Part shown: positions 8,321 through 17,025 of the stretch, piece after piece
Layout: every line of letters starts with the position of its first letter
Position numbering within the stretch: the stretch's first letter is position 1
Origin: JALJPB01 sp963933115
GTDB lineage: Bacteria; Pseudomonadota; Gammaproteobacteria; Enterobacterales; Alteromonadaceae
NCBI GenBank assembly: GCA_963933115.1
Contig: CAWVSL010000021.1
Location: 1 to 42,494, forward strand
Length of the DNA: 42,494 bases
Reading direction: 5' to 3'
Program-made: the position numbers and the translations under genes
The notes under the pieces: model-generated
Seen by the model: the letters and a program-made list of their open reading frames with translations, nothing else
Told to the model about the DNA's origin: nothing
The model's database searches: none

Positions 8321-8938
8321 ATGAATAAATTTTTATTAATGTTACTTTTAATTACCTGTGCTTCACCGGCTGTAAATGCACAAAACTTGCGCGTAGTACA
8401 AATTTATACTGACAATCAATTACTCGAGTTGATAAAAGAAAATAAACATTTAAGCCAAGTGATGATGGATGAGTGTCAATTAACAAAGGATATTGAAGTC
8501 CGTGCAATTAAAGCCAAAATGCCCTCCTATCAATTCTTATGGGGTGACATGTTAGCTTATGGAGTTTGTGTTAAAAAAGACGTGCTACTGGGTTTATATT
8601 ATATGCGATTGGCTGCGAATCAAGGATTACCTGAAGGCCTAGAACAATTAGGGCGTTATTATCATATCGGTAAATTCATGCAAGTAGATACCGAACAAGC
8701 CATAATATTCCTAAAGGCGGCGGCCAATAGTAATAACTTAGCGGCTCAGATGCGCTTGGCAGATATTTATCAGCAAGGTCTTGGCAGCCCATTAGATTAC
8801 CCTATGCTATATTCGCAACTGCACCATATTGTCACTGATAATAAAGTTATTCATAAAAAAATCACAAAACTTTTAGTCGCCCTTGGTGAAAAAATGCCAG
8901 AAAGAGCGGTTCATGAAGCTAAAAGAGTCAACTATTAA
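8321..8938 (+). CDS. motX: Sodium-driven flagellar motor protein MotX
   Basis: MotX is a periplasmic T-ring component that works with MotY to hold PomA/PomB stators around polar Na+ motors. I chose the ATG at 8321 because AGGA precedes it and it gives a clean signal peptide (MNKFLLMLLLITCASPAVNA, cleavage before QNL); an upstream in-frame ATG at 8246 has neither. The mature part carries Sel1-like helical repeats, with GDMLAYGVCVKKDVLLGLYY, AANQGLPEGLEQLGRYY and GSPLDYPMLY closely matching what I remember of Vibrio MotX. The cysteines in DECQL and YGVCV are probably the structural pair known in MotX. No flagellar gene adjoins it, as is common for motX. A generic Sel1-repeat protein is the alternative. 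Confidence 0.85.
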   Translation: MNKFLLMLLLITCASPAVNAQNLRVVQIYTDNQLLELIKENKHLSQVMMDECQLTKDIEVRAIKAKMPSYQFLWGDMLAYGVCVKKDVLLGLYYMRLAANQGLPEGLEQLGRYYHIGKFMQVDTEQAIIFLKAAANSNNLAAQMRLADIYQQGLGSPLDYPMLYSQLHHIVTDNKVIHKKITKLLVALGEKMPERAVHEAKRVNY

Positions 8939-9300
8939 GTCTACCCCTCATAATTGTCAGTCGAGCCATTAGCATTTATTTAGGCATTCGTTTATATATT
9001 TGTAGGATATAATTCATCGTCGTACAACCAAATTTATAAAAGATTAATCATTAGTGAAAAACACTAATTTTAAGTTTTTTTTCAGAAATCTTTGGTTTTA
9101 CTTACGATTTTATTTTTTATTGTTTTTTATTGTTTTTGTGAATTTATTGTTAATCCATTGTAAATTATGCTTTTTATTTTTTTTGCTGCGTTGATTTAAA
9201 TTTGGTATGTATTTTGTAATAGACGGTTACAACTTTATTTATTGTGCTCACCTAAAGTTAGGTATTATTAATGACATAAGTAACATCCAAGGATTGAACC
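8939..9300. other. AT-rich intergenic region before the RND operon
   Basis: The stretch is dominated by T-rich low-complexity sequence, including short tandem tttttattg units near 9110-9140. No gene or convincing hairpin was seen. It presumably contains the promoter of the efflux operon; no regulator gene is adjacent. Confidence 0.4.
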
Positions 9301-10521
9301 GTGATGGGTAAAAAACAAGTTATTATTCCTTTAGTCATACTGACTATCGGTATTGGATCATATTTCTTTTTTTCTAGTTTAAATAAGCCACCAGAAGAAA
9401 AAACTGAAGTTGATAATACTCCCATTGTTACAGTTGAAAAAATTTCAGTTGAAACTATGACCATGAATGTCGATTCTTATGGGGTTGTTAAACCAAAATA
9501 TGAAACGGAGCTTGTTGCTCAGGTCAATGGTCAGATTGTTGAACTTTCAGAAGTGTTTGTTCGAGGGAGTTTCGTTAAAAAAGGCCAGTTACTTGCCCGT
9601 ATAGACCCTAACGATTACCGAGCCGCATTAATTGAAGCACAATCAAGTATGGCTTCTGCTAAAGCGGCTTTAAAAACTGAGGTTGCCCAAGGTAAAGTGG
9701 CAGAGCAAGAATGGAAACAAATAACCAGTAGCTCGCCGACAGAGCTAAGTTTACGTAAGCCTCAACTTGCTCAAGAGCTTGCTCGGGTTAAATCAGCTCA
9801 AGCATCAATATTGCGTGCAGAGCGAAATCTTGAACGTACAAAAATAGTAGCGCCTTATGATGCAATGATTGACTCAAGAAATATTGGTTTAGGCTCCTTT
9901 GTTGGTGTGGGCAGTAATATAGGCAAATTATTTAATACAGATTTAGCCGAAATACGTTTACCTGTCGCTGACAATCAACTGCAATTCCTAATCGATAGAG
10001 GTATAAATGCAGTAGTTAAGTTACAAGGTATTTATGCTAGTGAAAATGTAGAATGGCCTGCTAATATCGTCCGCAGCGAAGGGGTCATAGACGATAAAAG
10101 TCGTATGAGTTATTTAGTTGCCGAAGTTAAAGACCCATATAATTTGAATGCGAAAAGTGATATCCCCCCCCTACGTTATGGCAGTTATATAACTGCAAGT
10201 ATTGCTGGTATTACAATCGATGGGGCAACCACTGTTCCACGTTATTTAGTCGATAATGGTCGCGTCGCTATTTTAGATAAGTCGTCTAAACTACATTTCG
10301 CCAATATTGAAATCGTTCGTCAAAATGGTAAAAATGTTATTGTTGGTAATGGTCTGCTAGAGGGTGATCAACTTATTGTTTCTGCACTTGATTACCCAAT
10401 TGAGGGCATGAAATTGGCGCTTGTCGGTGATAAATTTGAACTCAATAATGCTGATGAGTTAGGTAAAGGTAACCAAGTGACTCAAGTTGAACATAACAGT
10501 AATGGTCTGAGGAGTAATTGA
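9301..10521 (+). CDS. RND efflux periplasmic adaptor (membrane fusion protein)
   Basis: The 406-residue protein starts with a membrane anchor (about residues 5-24) and then has the adaptor order: beta-strand/lipoyl half (VKPKYETELVAQVNGQIVEL), a helical hairpin (about 105-185, rich in Ala/Gln/Glu), the second lipoyl half (TKIVAPYDAMIDSRNIGLG) and a beta-barrel region. It should link the inner-membrane RND pump to an outer-membrane TolC-like channel. AAGGA lies 7 bases before GTG 9301 and 10 before ATG 9304, so either may be the start. The stop TGA overlaps the ATG of the pump gene, showing an operon. No outer-membrane factor or regulator is adjacent, and the substrate cannot be told from sequence. 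Confidence 0.92.
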   Translation: MMGKKQVIIPLVILTIGIGSYFFFSSLNKPPEEKTEVDNTPIVTVEKISVETMTMNVDSYGVVKPKYETELVAQVNGQIVELSEVFVRGSFVKKGQLLARIDPNDYRAALIEAQSSMASAKAALKTEVAQGKVAEQEWKQITSSSPTELSLRKPQLAQELARVKSAQASILRAERNLERTKIVAPYDAMIDSRNIGLGSFVGVGSNIGKLFNTDLAEIRLPVADNQLQFLIDRGINAVVKLQGIYASENVEWPANIVRSEGVIDDKSRMSYLVAEVKDPYNLNAKSDIPPLRYGSYITASIAGITIDGATTVPRYLVDNGRVAILDKSSKLHFANIEIVRQNGKNVIVGNGLLEGDQLIVSALDYPIEGMKLALVGDKFELNNADELGKGNQVTQVEHNSNGLRSN

Positions 10522-13500
10522 TGACCGATCCCTCATTACCTAAAAAGTCAGAAATAGACCAAACCATTGATACGAATAAAGGCATTATTGCTTGGTTTGC
10601 TCGTAATTCTATTGCGGCTAACTTATTGATGGTGTTTATTTTAGTCGGTGGTTTCTTAACAATTCAAACGATTAATAAACAAATGTTTCCTCAGGTTAAA
10701 ATCAATTGGATTTCTTACTCAGCTTCTTATCCTGGCGCTGCCCCTCAAGAGGTTGAAGAAGGTATAACCATTAAGGTTGAAGAAGCTCTTGATACAGTTC
10801 AAGGGCTTAAAAGAATGATTACCTATTCAAATAGGGGGTTTTCAAATGGCTGGTTTGAGGTTGAACTCGACTATGACCCTCAAGTCGTTTTAGATGAAGT
10901 GAAATCGGCAATTGATGCTATCCCAAGCTTCCCTGAGGGGATGGAACGGATCAAAGTTGTGCGAGAAAAATTTCGTCAAGAAGTGATGTACCTTAGTTTA
11001 TATGGTGATTTAACCAGTGGTGAACTTAAAGAATTAGGCCTTAAAATACATGACGAGATTCAGCAATTACCTTACATTAATATTTCTGAATTACAAAGTG
11101 GTCTTGGTTATGAAATATCCATCGAAGTCAGTAAAGATAAGCTAAGAGAATATGATTTAAGCTTTAATGATATCGCCAAATCAGTCCGCAGCTTTTCACG
11201 TAATATGTCAGCAGGACAAATTCGAGCAGAAAATGGTTATATTAATCTACGTGTTGAAAACCAAGCCTATCTGGGTTTTGAATTTGAGCAAATCCCAATA
11301 GTAACTCTTAAAGATGGCACTAAAATTCTTTTAGGTGAAATAGCAACTATCATTGATGGTTTTGAAGAAGGTTTGCAGTATTCGAAATTCAATGGTGAAA
11401 ATTCAGTGACCATTTTTATTGGTGCCGCTGATAACCAGAGTATTACCGACATTGCCAAAATCATGAATAAGTATGTTGATGAAAAAGCTAAAGTGCTGCC
11501 CCAAGGCGTAAAACTAGAACCTTGGGTTGACATGACATATTATCTTGAGGGCCGTTTAACTATGATGGTCGACAATATGAAAAGTGGTGCGGTGTTAGTC
11601 TTTTTAATGCTAGCGCTATTTTTACGGGTGCGCTTAGCTTTCTGGGTCATGATGGGCTTACCTGTTTGTTTTTTAGGGACCTTGTTAGTGATGCCAATGG
11701 AGTTTGTTAACGTCACTATTAACGTGATTAGTTTATTTGCCTTTATTTTAGTACTCGGTATTGTGGTCGATGATGCCATTGTAATGGGTGAAAGTGCTCA
11801 TGATGAAATTGAAGAGCATGGTCATAGTACTGATAATGTTATTCGCGGTATTAAGCGGGTTGCTATGCCAGCCACCTTTGGTGTTTTGACAACGATTGCG
11901 GTGTTTTTACCCTTTTTATTTGGTGAGGGACCCTCATCAGCCTTTGGTAAAGCTATCGGTTCTGTGGTTATCTTGTGCTTGATCTTCTCGTTAATTGAAT
12001 CAAAACTTATTTTACCTGCACATTTGGTAAAAATGAAAATTAAAGTGTTTAACCCCAAAAATCCAATTGATAGAGTTCGTCGTGCGGTCGATAATCAATT
12101 AAAGCGTTTTATTGAAAATAGTTACCGTCCGACTTTATCCGTTTGTGTTGAATATCGTTATGCTGTCTTAATGTTCTTTGTCAGTTTAATGTTATTAAGT
12201 GCCGGCTTGTTTGGTGGCGGTTTTGTTCGTTATGTGGGGCAACCTAAAATCCCTCAAGACTTTCCTCGAATTAATGTTGAAATGAATATCGATGCCTCCG
12301 AAAAATCGACGCTAGATACATTGTTAAAAATTCAAAAAATCATTTATAACATTGACGAAGACATTGAGGAAAAATATGGCGGCTCAATGATTTCTGATAT
12401 GCAAGTACAGCTGCAAAGCCGTATAAATGGTCAAGTAATGGTTAAGCTAGTCGTTCCTGAACTCAGAGTGATGAATACCTTTGAATTGGCGGATATTTGG
12501 CGTTCAGCAATCCCTGATTATCCTGGGGTAAAGTCGCTAACTATCAGTGATAACTTATTCGGTGGTGGCCGTGATGATGGTGATATAGCCTTTAGATTAG
12601 AAAGTCAAAATGATGCACAGTTAGTTGAAGCAGCTAAAGAATTAAAAGATAAGCTTAATTCCTTAAAAGGTATTGGCGATGTCAATGATAGTCGTCAAAC
12701 AAGTGCAAAGGAAGTACAGTTTGAATTAAAACCTCTGGCTTATAGTCTGGGTTTAACCCTTGCAGATGTTGCGTCACAAGTAAGTTACAGTTTTTATGGT
12801 TTAGAAGCACAACGAATTTTACGTGATACTGAAGAGGTAAAAGTCATGGTGCGTTATCCATTAGAACAACGAAGTTCAGTAGGTCATGTTGATAATGTAT
12901 TGATTAAGGCACCCAATGGAGCTGAATTGCCCTTATCTGAATTAGCCGTCATAAATTTGCAAGATGGTGTTACTCGAATTAGGCGCGAAAATGGTAACCG
13001 TACGATTAATGTATGGGGCAGTGTTGATGCAGAACAGGTTGAACCCTTTAAAGTGGCAAAAGATATTAGTGATAATTTTATTCCTGAGTTGTTAAAAAAG
13101 TTTCCTCAAGTGAAAAGTCAAGTTTCTGGACGTATTCAAGAAGAGATGGATGGTGCAGACGATCAGCTTCGTGATTTTGTAATTTCATTAATGGTGATTT
13201 TTTCACTACTCGCTATTCCGTTGAAATCATACGCTCAAGCAGTGATGATCATGGTGGTGATCCCCTTTGGAGTTATTGGTGGGATATTCGGTCACTTTAT
13301 ACTGGGTATGGACTTGAGTGTATTGTCGATAATGGGTGTTTTGGCGGCTTCTGGTGTCGTAGTCAACGACTCACTAGTTATGGTCGATTACGTCAATAGA
13401 GCCAGGCAACGCGGAGAGCGTTTAAAAGATGCGGTAATGCATGCAGGTACTAAGCGTTTTAGAGCGATAATGTTAACCTCGATAACCACTTTTATTGGTT

Positions 13501-13727
13501 TAGTGCCCATCATTTTCTTTGAAACAAGTACTCAAGCCGAAATCGTAATTCCTATGGCGGTATCTTTAGCTTTTGGCGTCTTGTTTGCCACCATTGTTAC
13601 TTTAGTGCTTATTCCGTGCTTGTACATCATTATTGAGGATTTAAGAAAGCTATTTAGCCGTAAAAAAAAGCATGAACACCTGTTATCAAGTAACTTAGAT
13701 GATGCAGTAAAAGAGATAACTTTTTAA
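10521..13727 (+). CDS. RND-family efflux transporter permease (AcrB-like)
   Basis: The 1068-residue protein has the RND architecture: one N-terminal helix (about 25-45), a large periplasmic loop, a helix bundle, a second large loop, and a final bundle. The proton-relay motif GIVVDDAIVMGE (Asp pair near residue 416) is intact, and ASGVVVNDSLVMVDYVNRAR marks the matching helix of the second half. I chose ATG 10521, preceded by GAGGAG at six bases, over an upstream TTG; it overlaps the adaptor stop as TGATG. It exports drugs or other amphiphilic compounds by proton antiport with the adaptor. The exact subgroup is uncertain; the sequence seems closer to the VexF/VmeD-like marine pumps than to AcrB itself, from memory only. 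Confidence 0.95.
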   Translation: MTDPSLPKKSEIDQTIDTNKGIIAWFARNSIAANLLMVFILVGGFLTIQTINKQMFPQVKINWISYSASYPGAAPQEVEEGITIKVEEALDTVQGLKRMITYSNRGFSNGWFEVELDYDPQVVLDEVKSAIDAIPSFPEGMERIKVVREKFRQEVMYLSLYGDLTSGELKELGLKIHDEIQQLPYINISELQSGLGYEISIEVSKDKLREYDLSFNDIAKSVRSFSRNMSAGQIRAENGYINLRVENQAYLGFEFEQIPIVTLKDGTKILLGEIATIIDGFEEGLQYSKFNGENSVTIFIGAADNQSITDIAKIMNKYVDEKAKVLPQGVKLEPWVDMTYYLEGRLTMMVDNMKSGAVLVFLMLALFLRVRLAFWVMMGLPVCFLGTLLVMPMEFVNVTINVISLFAFILVLGIVVDDAIVMGESAHDEIEEHGHSTDNVIRGIKRVAMPATFGVLTTIAVFLPFLFGEGPSSAFGKAIGSVVILCLIFSLIESKLILPAHLVKMKIKVFNPKNPIDRVRRAVDNQLKRFIENSYRPTLSVCVEYRYAVLMFFVSLMLLSAGLFGGGFVRYVGQPKIPQDFPRINVEMNIDASEKSTLDTLLKIQKIIYNIDEDIEEKYGGSMISDMQVQLQSRINGQVMVKLVVPELRVMNTFELADIWRSAIPDYPGVKSLTISDNLFGGGRDDGDIAFRLESQNDAQLVEAAKELKDKLNSLKGIGDVNDSRQTSAKEVQFELKPLAYSLGLTLADVASQVSYSFYGLEAQRILRDTEEVKVMVRYPLEQRSSVGHVDNVLIKAPNGAELPLSELAVINLQDGVTRIRRENGNRTINVWGSVDAEQVEPFKVAKDISDNFIPELLKKFPQVKSQVSGRIQEEMDGADDQLRDFVISLMVIFSLLAIPLKSYAQAVMIMVVIPFGVIGGIFGHFILGMDLSVLSIMGVLAASGVVVNDSLVMVDYVNRARQRGERLKDAVMHAGTKRFRAIMLTSITTFIGLVPIIFFETSTQAEIVIPMAVSLAFGVLFATIVTLVLIPCLYIIIEDLRKLFSRKKKHEHLLSSNLDDAVKEITF

Positions 13728-13753
13728 CGTCATGTCACATTTTATCTTTTAAT

Positions 13754-13782
13754 ATAGCTATCAATTTGATGGCTATTTTTTT
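13754..13782 (+). terminator. Rho-independent terminator of the RND operon
   Basis: A 10-bp stem with one G-U pair (arms 13754-13763 and 13767-13776, loop att) is followed by a T7 run, 27 bases after the pump stop. Confidence 0.85.
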
Positions 13783-13892
13783 GCACAACGAGCTGCTGGT
13801 CCAGCCATGGCGATGGGTAGAGTTTTCTTAAAAGGAATTTGTCTTTTAAGTTTCTGTTGTAAATTTCTTTGGTGTCCCCCTTATTTTACGAG

Positions 13893-13920
13893 TGTTATAA
13901 AAAGTGATTTTTTTATAACA
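13893..13920. repeat. Inverted repeat upstream of the hibernation factor gene
   Basis: Perfect 11-bp arms (13893-13903 and 13910-13920) around gtgatt lie about 90 bases before the hpf start and immediately before TATAAT. It could be an operator or a chance A/T palindrome. Confidence 0.4.
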
Positions 13921-14008
13921 TATAATTGCAAAAAACTGCATTTTATCGATTGATTTCTTGTTGATTTAGGCAGATTATGAAATAGAAGATAACAACAGAG
14001 GTAAGGTT

Positions 14009-14347
14009 ATGAAAATAAAAGTTTCAGGACATCATGTAGAAATTACTGAAGGTATTAAACAGGCAATAAATAATAAATTTGCTAAACTTTCTAAGCATTA
14101 TCCCAGTCTGATGACACTTAATTCAACAATTACTGTAGAGCCGCATCAACAAAAATTTGAAGTCACCACCAATTATGAAGGGGTAAGTGTTACCGTAAAT
14201 GCGGCTGATAAAAAACTTTACAGTGCGATTGCCCGTGCGGCAAAGAAACTAGAGGTATCCTTAGCTCGACGTAAAGGTGTTTTAGCTGCCAAGATTCATG
14301 AAAAATATGTGGTTCGACAATCTGACCCTTTCAAATTAGCTTCTTAA
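14009..14347 (+). CDS. hpf: Ribosome hibernation-promoting factor (short HPF/RaiA family)
   Basis: The 112-residue basic protein has the single-domain HPF/RaiA fold: the N-terminal KVSGHHVEITEGIKQAINNKFAKL segment, a central beta segment (STITVEPHQQKFEVTTNYEG), and LYSAIARAAKKLEVSLARRKG. These proteins bind the 30S decoding region and silence 70S ribosomes in stationary phase or cold. The N-terminus is closer to E. coli HPF (VEITEALREFVTAKFAKL) than to RaiA, but the length lies near RaiA. The long HPF dimerisation domain is absent. It is a single-gene unit, with AGGTAAGG before the ATG. It is not next to rpoN, where hpf often lies, so it may be a second paralogue. Confidence 0.9.
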   Translation: MKIKVSGHHVEITEGIKQAINNKFAKLSKHYPSLMTLNSTITVEPHQQKFEVTTNYEGVSVTVNAADKKLYSAIARAAKKLEVSLARRKGVLAAKIHEKYVVRQSDPFKLAS

Positions 14348-14366
14348 TTTTTATTGACTCTTTATT

Positions 14367-14390
14367 TAAAGGCTGCATTTGTAGCCTTTA
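14367..14390 (+). terminator. Possible weak terminator after hpf
   Basis: An 8-bp perfect stem (14367-14374 with 14383-14390) with an 8-base loop lies 20 bases after the stop; there is no T tract. Confidence 0.4.
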
Positions 14391-14419
14391 GCAACATCTC
14401 TTCTTTCATATTGCTCAAC

Positions 14420-14587
14420 TCAATCAAGTAATTCACCTGCAAGGGTTGCCTCCAGCCAAAAAATTAATTTCTTTTCTTTAAGTGACTCTTTAATATCTTT
14501 TTTATGATATCCCTTAGCCGTAATAGATATTTCAGTTGCAAAGTAAATGTCTTGATTTTTTTGAGCAACAACATCTGTAATAAAAAA
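14420..14587 (-). pseudogene. Possible protein-gene remnant of unknown family
   Basis: The minus strand has an open frame of 55 codons with no start codon, beginning directly after a TAG and ending at TGA 14420-14422. The conceptual product (for example ATEISITAKGYHKKDIKESL, then LIFWLEATLAGELLD) is hydrophilic and reads like real protein rather than random AT-rich sequence. I do not recognise the family. It lies in the 334-base gap between hpf and the lipoprotein gene. It may be the end of a lost gene, or chance. Confidence 0.25.
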
Positions 14588-14681
14588 CTACCGTCATTGA
14601 ATATCGCTGAATATAATATTTTTAGATAATCACTTTATTATCTAAAACTGACTCTTAATTTATAAAAAGCGAATAATAACA

Positions 14682-14981
14682 ATGCAAAAATTAATTTTTA
14701 TCGCACTACTTACCATTATCATTTTAAGCGGTTGTGTATCATCTGATGATGTTTGTGAAGATATTACTTTAGCATCCGAGCAAGTGCACACATGCCAGAC
14801 ATTACAACACCAAATTACTCTCGCTAAAGTACAACCGATAGTGCGTACTGAATTAGAACGACGATATCAACAAGACTGTATTGATATTCGTTATTACCGC
14901 GACAGTCAACAAAATGCTATTTGTGGTAATAAGCATAAACTAAGTGAAATTAGGAAAGAAAGAGCCAATGAAGCTAATTAA
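14682..14981 (+). CDS. Small putative lipoprotein, unknown function
   Basis: The 99-residue product has a lipoprotein signal: MQKLIFIALLTIIILSGC, with the lipobox LSGC and cleavage before Cys18, so it should be anchored in the outer or inner membrane facing the periplasm. The mature part is about 80 residues, with five further cysteines and a Gln/Arg-rich helical stretch. I do not recognise a family. No strong Shine-Dalgarno sequence precedes the ATG. It has no close operon partner. Confidence 0.7.
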   Translation: MQKLIFIALLTIIILSGCVSSDDVCEDITLASEQVHTCQTLQHQITLAKVQPIVRTELERRYQQDCIDIRYYRDSQQNAICGNKHKLSEIRKERANEAN

Positions 14982-15229
14982 TCAAAGATCAGTTAGGTCT
15001 TTCACTAGCGTTTAAGCGCACAGGCCTTAAAAATAGTTGTCTAACAAATTATAAAAGCCCTTGCTATGGGCAAAGACTTAACCTAATCAATTTGGCCAAC
15101 AATTGTTCTTATTAGAAATTTTTTTACGAACGCCTAAAGAAATTGACGGGCAAGTTTTTGGAGTTTTACTCCCTACCATCGGCATATTAATAACGATCAA
15201 TTGTTTGGTTAATATATTTGTTAAATATA

Positions 15230-15466
15230 TTATTCAGGCTCTACAAAAAACTTATTATTCATTAAAAATTCATCTTCAAGTGAATCAAGCATTTCTTCTG
15301 TTAGCGGAGTAGCGCCTTGTGGTGACTGAGATATCTTATGATTTTCTTCAGCCCAATCTCCGAGATCAATTAACCGACAACGTTCGCTACAAAAGGGACG
15401 GAAGGCACTTTCTGTTTGCCAAACAACTTCTGTTTGGCATTGTGGACATGAAACTTTTAAAGGCAT
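15230..15466 (-). CDS. yacG: DNA gyrase inhibitor YacG (zinc-binding)
   Basis: YacG is a small zinc protein that binds GyrB and inhibits DNA gyrase. The 78-residue sequence has the four zinc cysteines as CPQC (8-11) and CSERC (26-30, cysteines at 26 and 30), followed by the family segment RLIDLGDWAEE and an acidic tail. It lies 59 bases after zapD and with coaE forms the conserved coaE-zapD-yacG block, all on the minus strand. Confidence 0.95.
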   Translation of the reverse strand: MPLKVSCPQCQTEVVWQTESAFRPFCSERCRLIDLGDWAEENHKISQSPQGATPLTEEMLDSLEDEFLMNNKFFVEPE

Positions 15467-15525
15467 AGAGAAATTTAATCAAGGGTGTATGATATTTAGT
15501 AAATAATAACAGCGAATTGTTGTTG

Positions 15526-16272
15526 TTAACAGCGTGCTAGTTGAAATTTTGTCGCTTGATTTGAATATCGTCGACCATTTTCTTCATAAGGTAGCATAAA
15601 GCGAATAGAGTACCTGAAGCGATTACCACTAACGCTGGGATAATATTGAGCACTATCGGCAATTTTGATGCGTAATAATAATATACCTTCACCACTATCT
15701 TGATAGAAACCACTGTCTGTTTCAATTTTTTTAAAATCAGCACGTTGACGAATAAACTTTAAAATTAAAAACAAAGCATCACGAATTTGGTCTAACAAAG
15801 CACGCCACTTATCCATATCATAACTCACTTTTTGTGTGCTTTGATGAAGCCAAAAGTGTAATTGAGGTAAATCGAAGCTGGCATTACCTGCTTGAATAGC
15901 AAAACGCTGTTTCAAACTCGATAACAATTTATCTTCTTTGAGTTGCCACCATGTTGGGCTATTACCCCTCAGTTGGCAGGAAAGTTTAATGGTCTGTTGT
16001 AAATTACTGTCTATCGCACTGCTGTCAGTTTCTGGAGATTGAGACCATAAAACTAGGTTTCTCTCCAGCTTTTCAAGATCTTTAATTAAATCGCCACGAA
16101 TATCATTTTTTTCAAGACAATCAACAATTAGAAATAAAGTATTAAAAAACACTTGTTGAAAATCCATTATTTTTTCCGGTAAACAACTATCCACTTGAGT
16201 AAATAATTGCTCAAGTTTTAGATAATTGCGAATCCGTTCGTTAAGTGGATGCTCGTATAAAATTGTTGCCAT
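15526..16272 (-). CDS. zapD: Cell division protein ZapD
   Basis: ZapD (YacF) crosslinks FtsZ filaments at midcell. The 248 residues match the family length (about 247). The N-terminus ILYEHPLNERIRNYLKLEQLF is the family signature, followed by a largely helical region, the segment LPQLHFWLHQ near 140, and a C-terminal beta region with GNRFRYSIRFMLPYEENG. An AGG lies five bases before the ATG. It lies between coaE (124 bases upstream) and yacG. Confidence 0.96.
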   Translation of the reverse strand: MATILYEHPLNERIRNYLKLEQLFTQVDSCLPEKIMDFQQVFFNTLFLIVDCLEKNDIRGDLIKDLEKLERNLVLWSQSPETDSSAIDSNLQQTIKLSCQLRGNSPTWWQLKEDKLLSSLKQRFAIQAGNASFDLPQLHFWLHQSTQKVSYDMDKWRALLDQIRDALFLILKFIRQRADFKKIETDSGFYQDSGEGILLLRIKIADSAQYYPSVSGNRFRYSIRFMLPYEENGRRYSNQATKFQLARC

Positions 16273-16395
16273 AATGCCTAAAGTAATGTGGTCAAAGGTG
16301 AAATTTCATCACTCGAGATTATCTATAAATGCACCCTATACTAACCATACTTAATTAAAATGGCTAACCTTTATTTGTAATCACTTTAATTTATT

Positions 16396-17004
16396 CTATG
16401 GCTCTAATTGACTGTCTCTAAAATAACCATCAAGGTTAATAACTTGTTGCCGGACTGAGAGAAGATCGGTATTGCTATTATCAATAATGTAATCGGCAGC
16501 TGCTATTCTTTCCGCTCTTGATATTTGGCTATTGATAATAGCTTGTACCTCTTCCTTTGAGCTCTTATCCCGAGATAGAGTCCGACTAACTTGTAAAGCT
16601 TCACTCGTGTCTATCACTAAAACAGTATTCACTAACTTATCAAGACGATTTTCTAATAATAATGGAGCGACTAATAGACAATAAGCTGAATGACTTGCTG
16701 CTAACGCGGACAATATATTTTGCCGAATAAGCGGGTGTAATAGATTAGTTAGCCATAATTTTTCATCGTTATGACGAAATATGGTCGTGCGTAATAATGT
16801 TCGGTTAAGCTCACCATTTTGCGTAATATAATCGTTACCAAAATGCTGAGCTATAGCCACTAAGGCTTTACTATCGGGTTGAACCACTTCTCGAGCAATA
16901 AGGTCTGCATCAATAATATCGATGCCTAGGTCGGCAAACATATTAGCAATCGTGGTTTTTCCACTGCTAATACCACCGGTTAAGCCAACAATAAATTTAG
17001 CCAT
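16396..17004 (-). CDS. coaE: Dephospho-CoA kinase
   Basis: CoaE phosphorylates the 3'-hydroxyl of dephospho-CoA, the last step of coenzyme A synthesis. The 202-residue protein has the P-loop GLTGGISSGKTT at residues 7-18, the DADLIAREVV segment (about 34-43), and LLVAPLLLE (about 110-118) in the substrate lid region. It lies 21 bases after pilD on the same strand, as in other gammaproteobacteria, and probably shares its transcript. Confidence 0.97.
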   Translation of the reverse strand: MAKFIVGLTGGISSGKTTIANMFADLGIDIIDADLIAREVVQPDSKALVAIAQHFGNDYITQNGELNRTLLRTTIFRHNDEKLWLTNLLHPLIRQNILSALAASHSAYCLLVAPLLLENRLDKLVNTVLVIDTSEALQVSRTLSRDKSSKEEVQAIINSQISRAERIAAADYIIDNSNTDLLSVRQQVINLDGYFRDSQLEP

Positions 17005-17025
17005 ATTTTCTTAAGTCGCCATTGT

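Noticed and set aside
9100..9180. Short tandem T-rich repeats upstream of the RND operon
   Set aside because: The units are imperfect and low-complexity, typical of AT-rich intergenic DNA; this is not a CRISPR or iteron array.
15103..15312. Open frame encoding a 69-residue hydrophobic peptide
   Set aside because: It has no proper start or ribosome-binding site and its 3' third overlaps yacG on the other strand. A degraded membrane-protein fragment is possible but unsupported.
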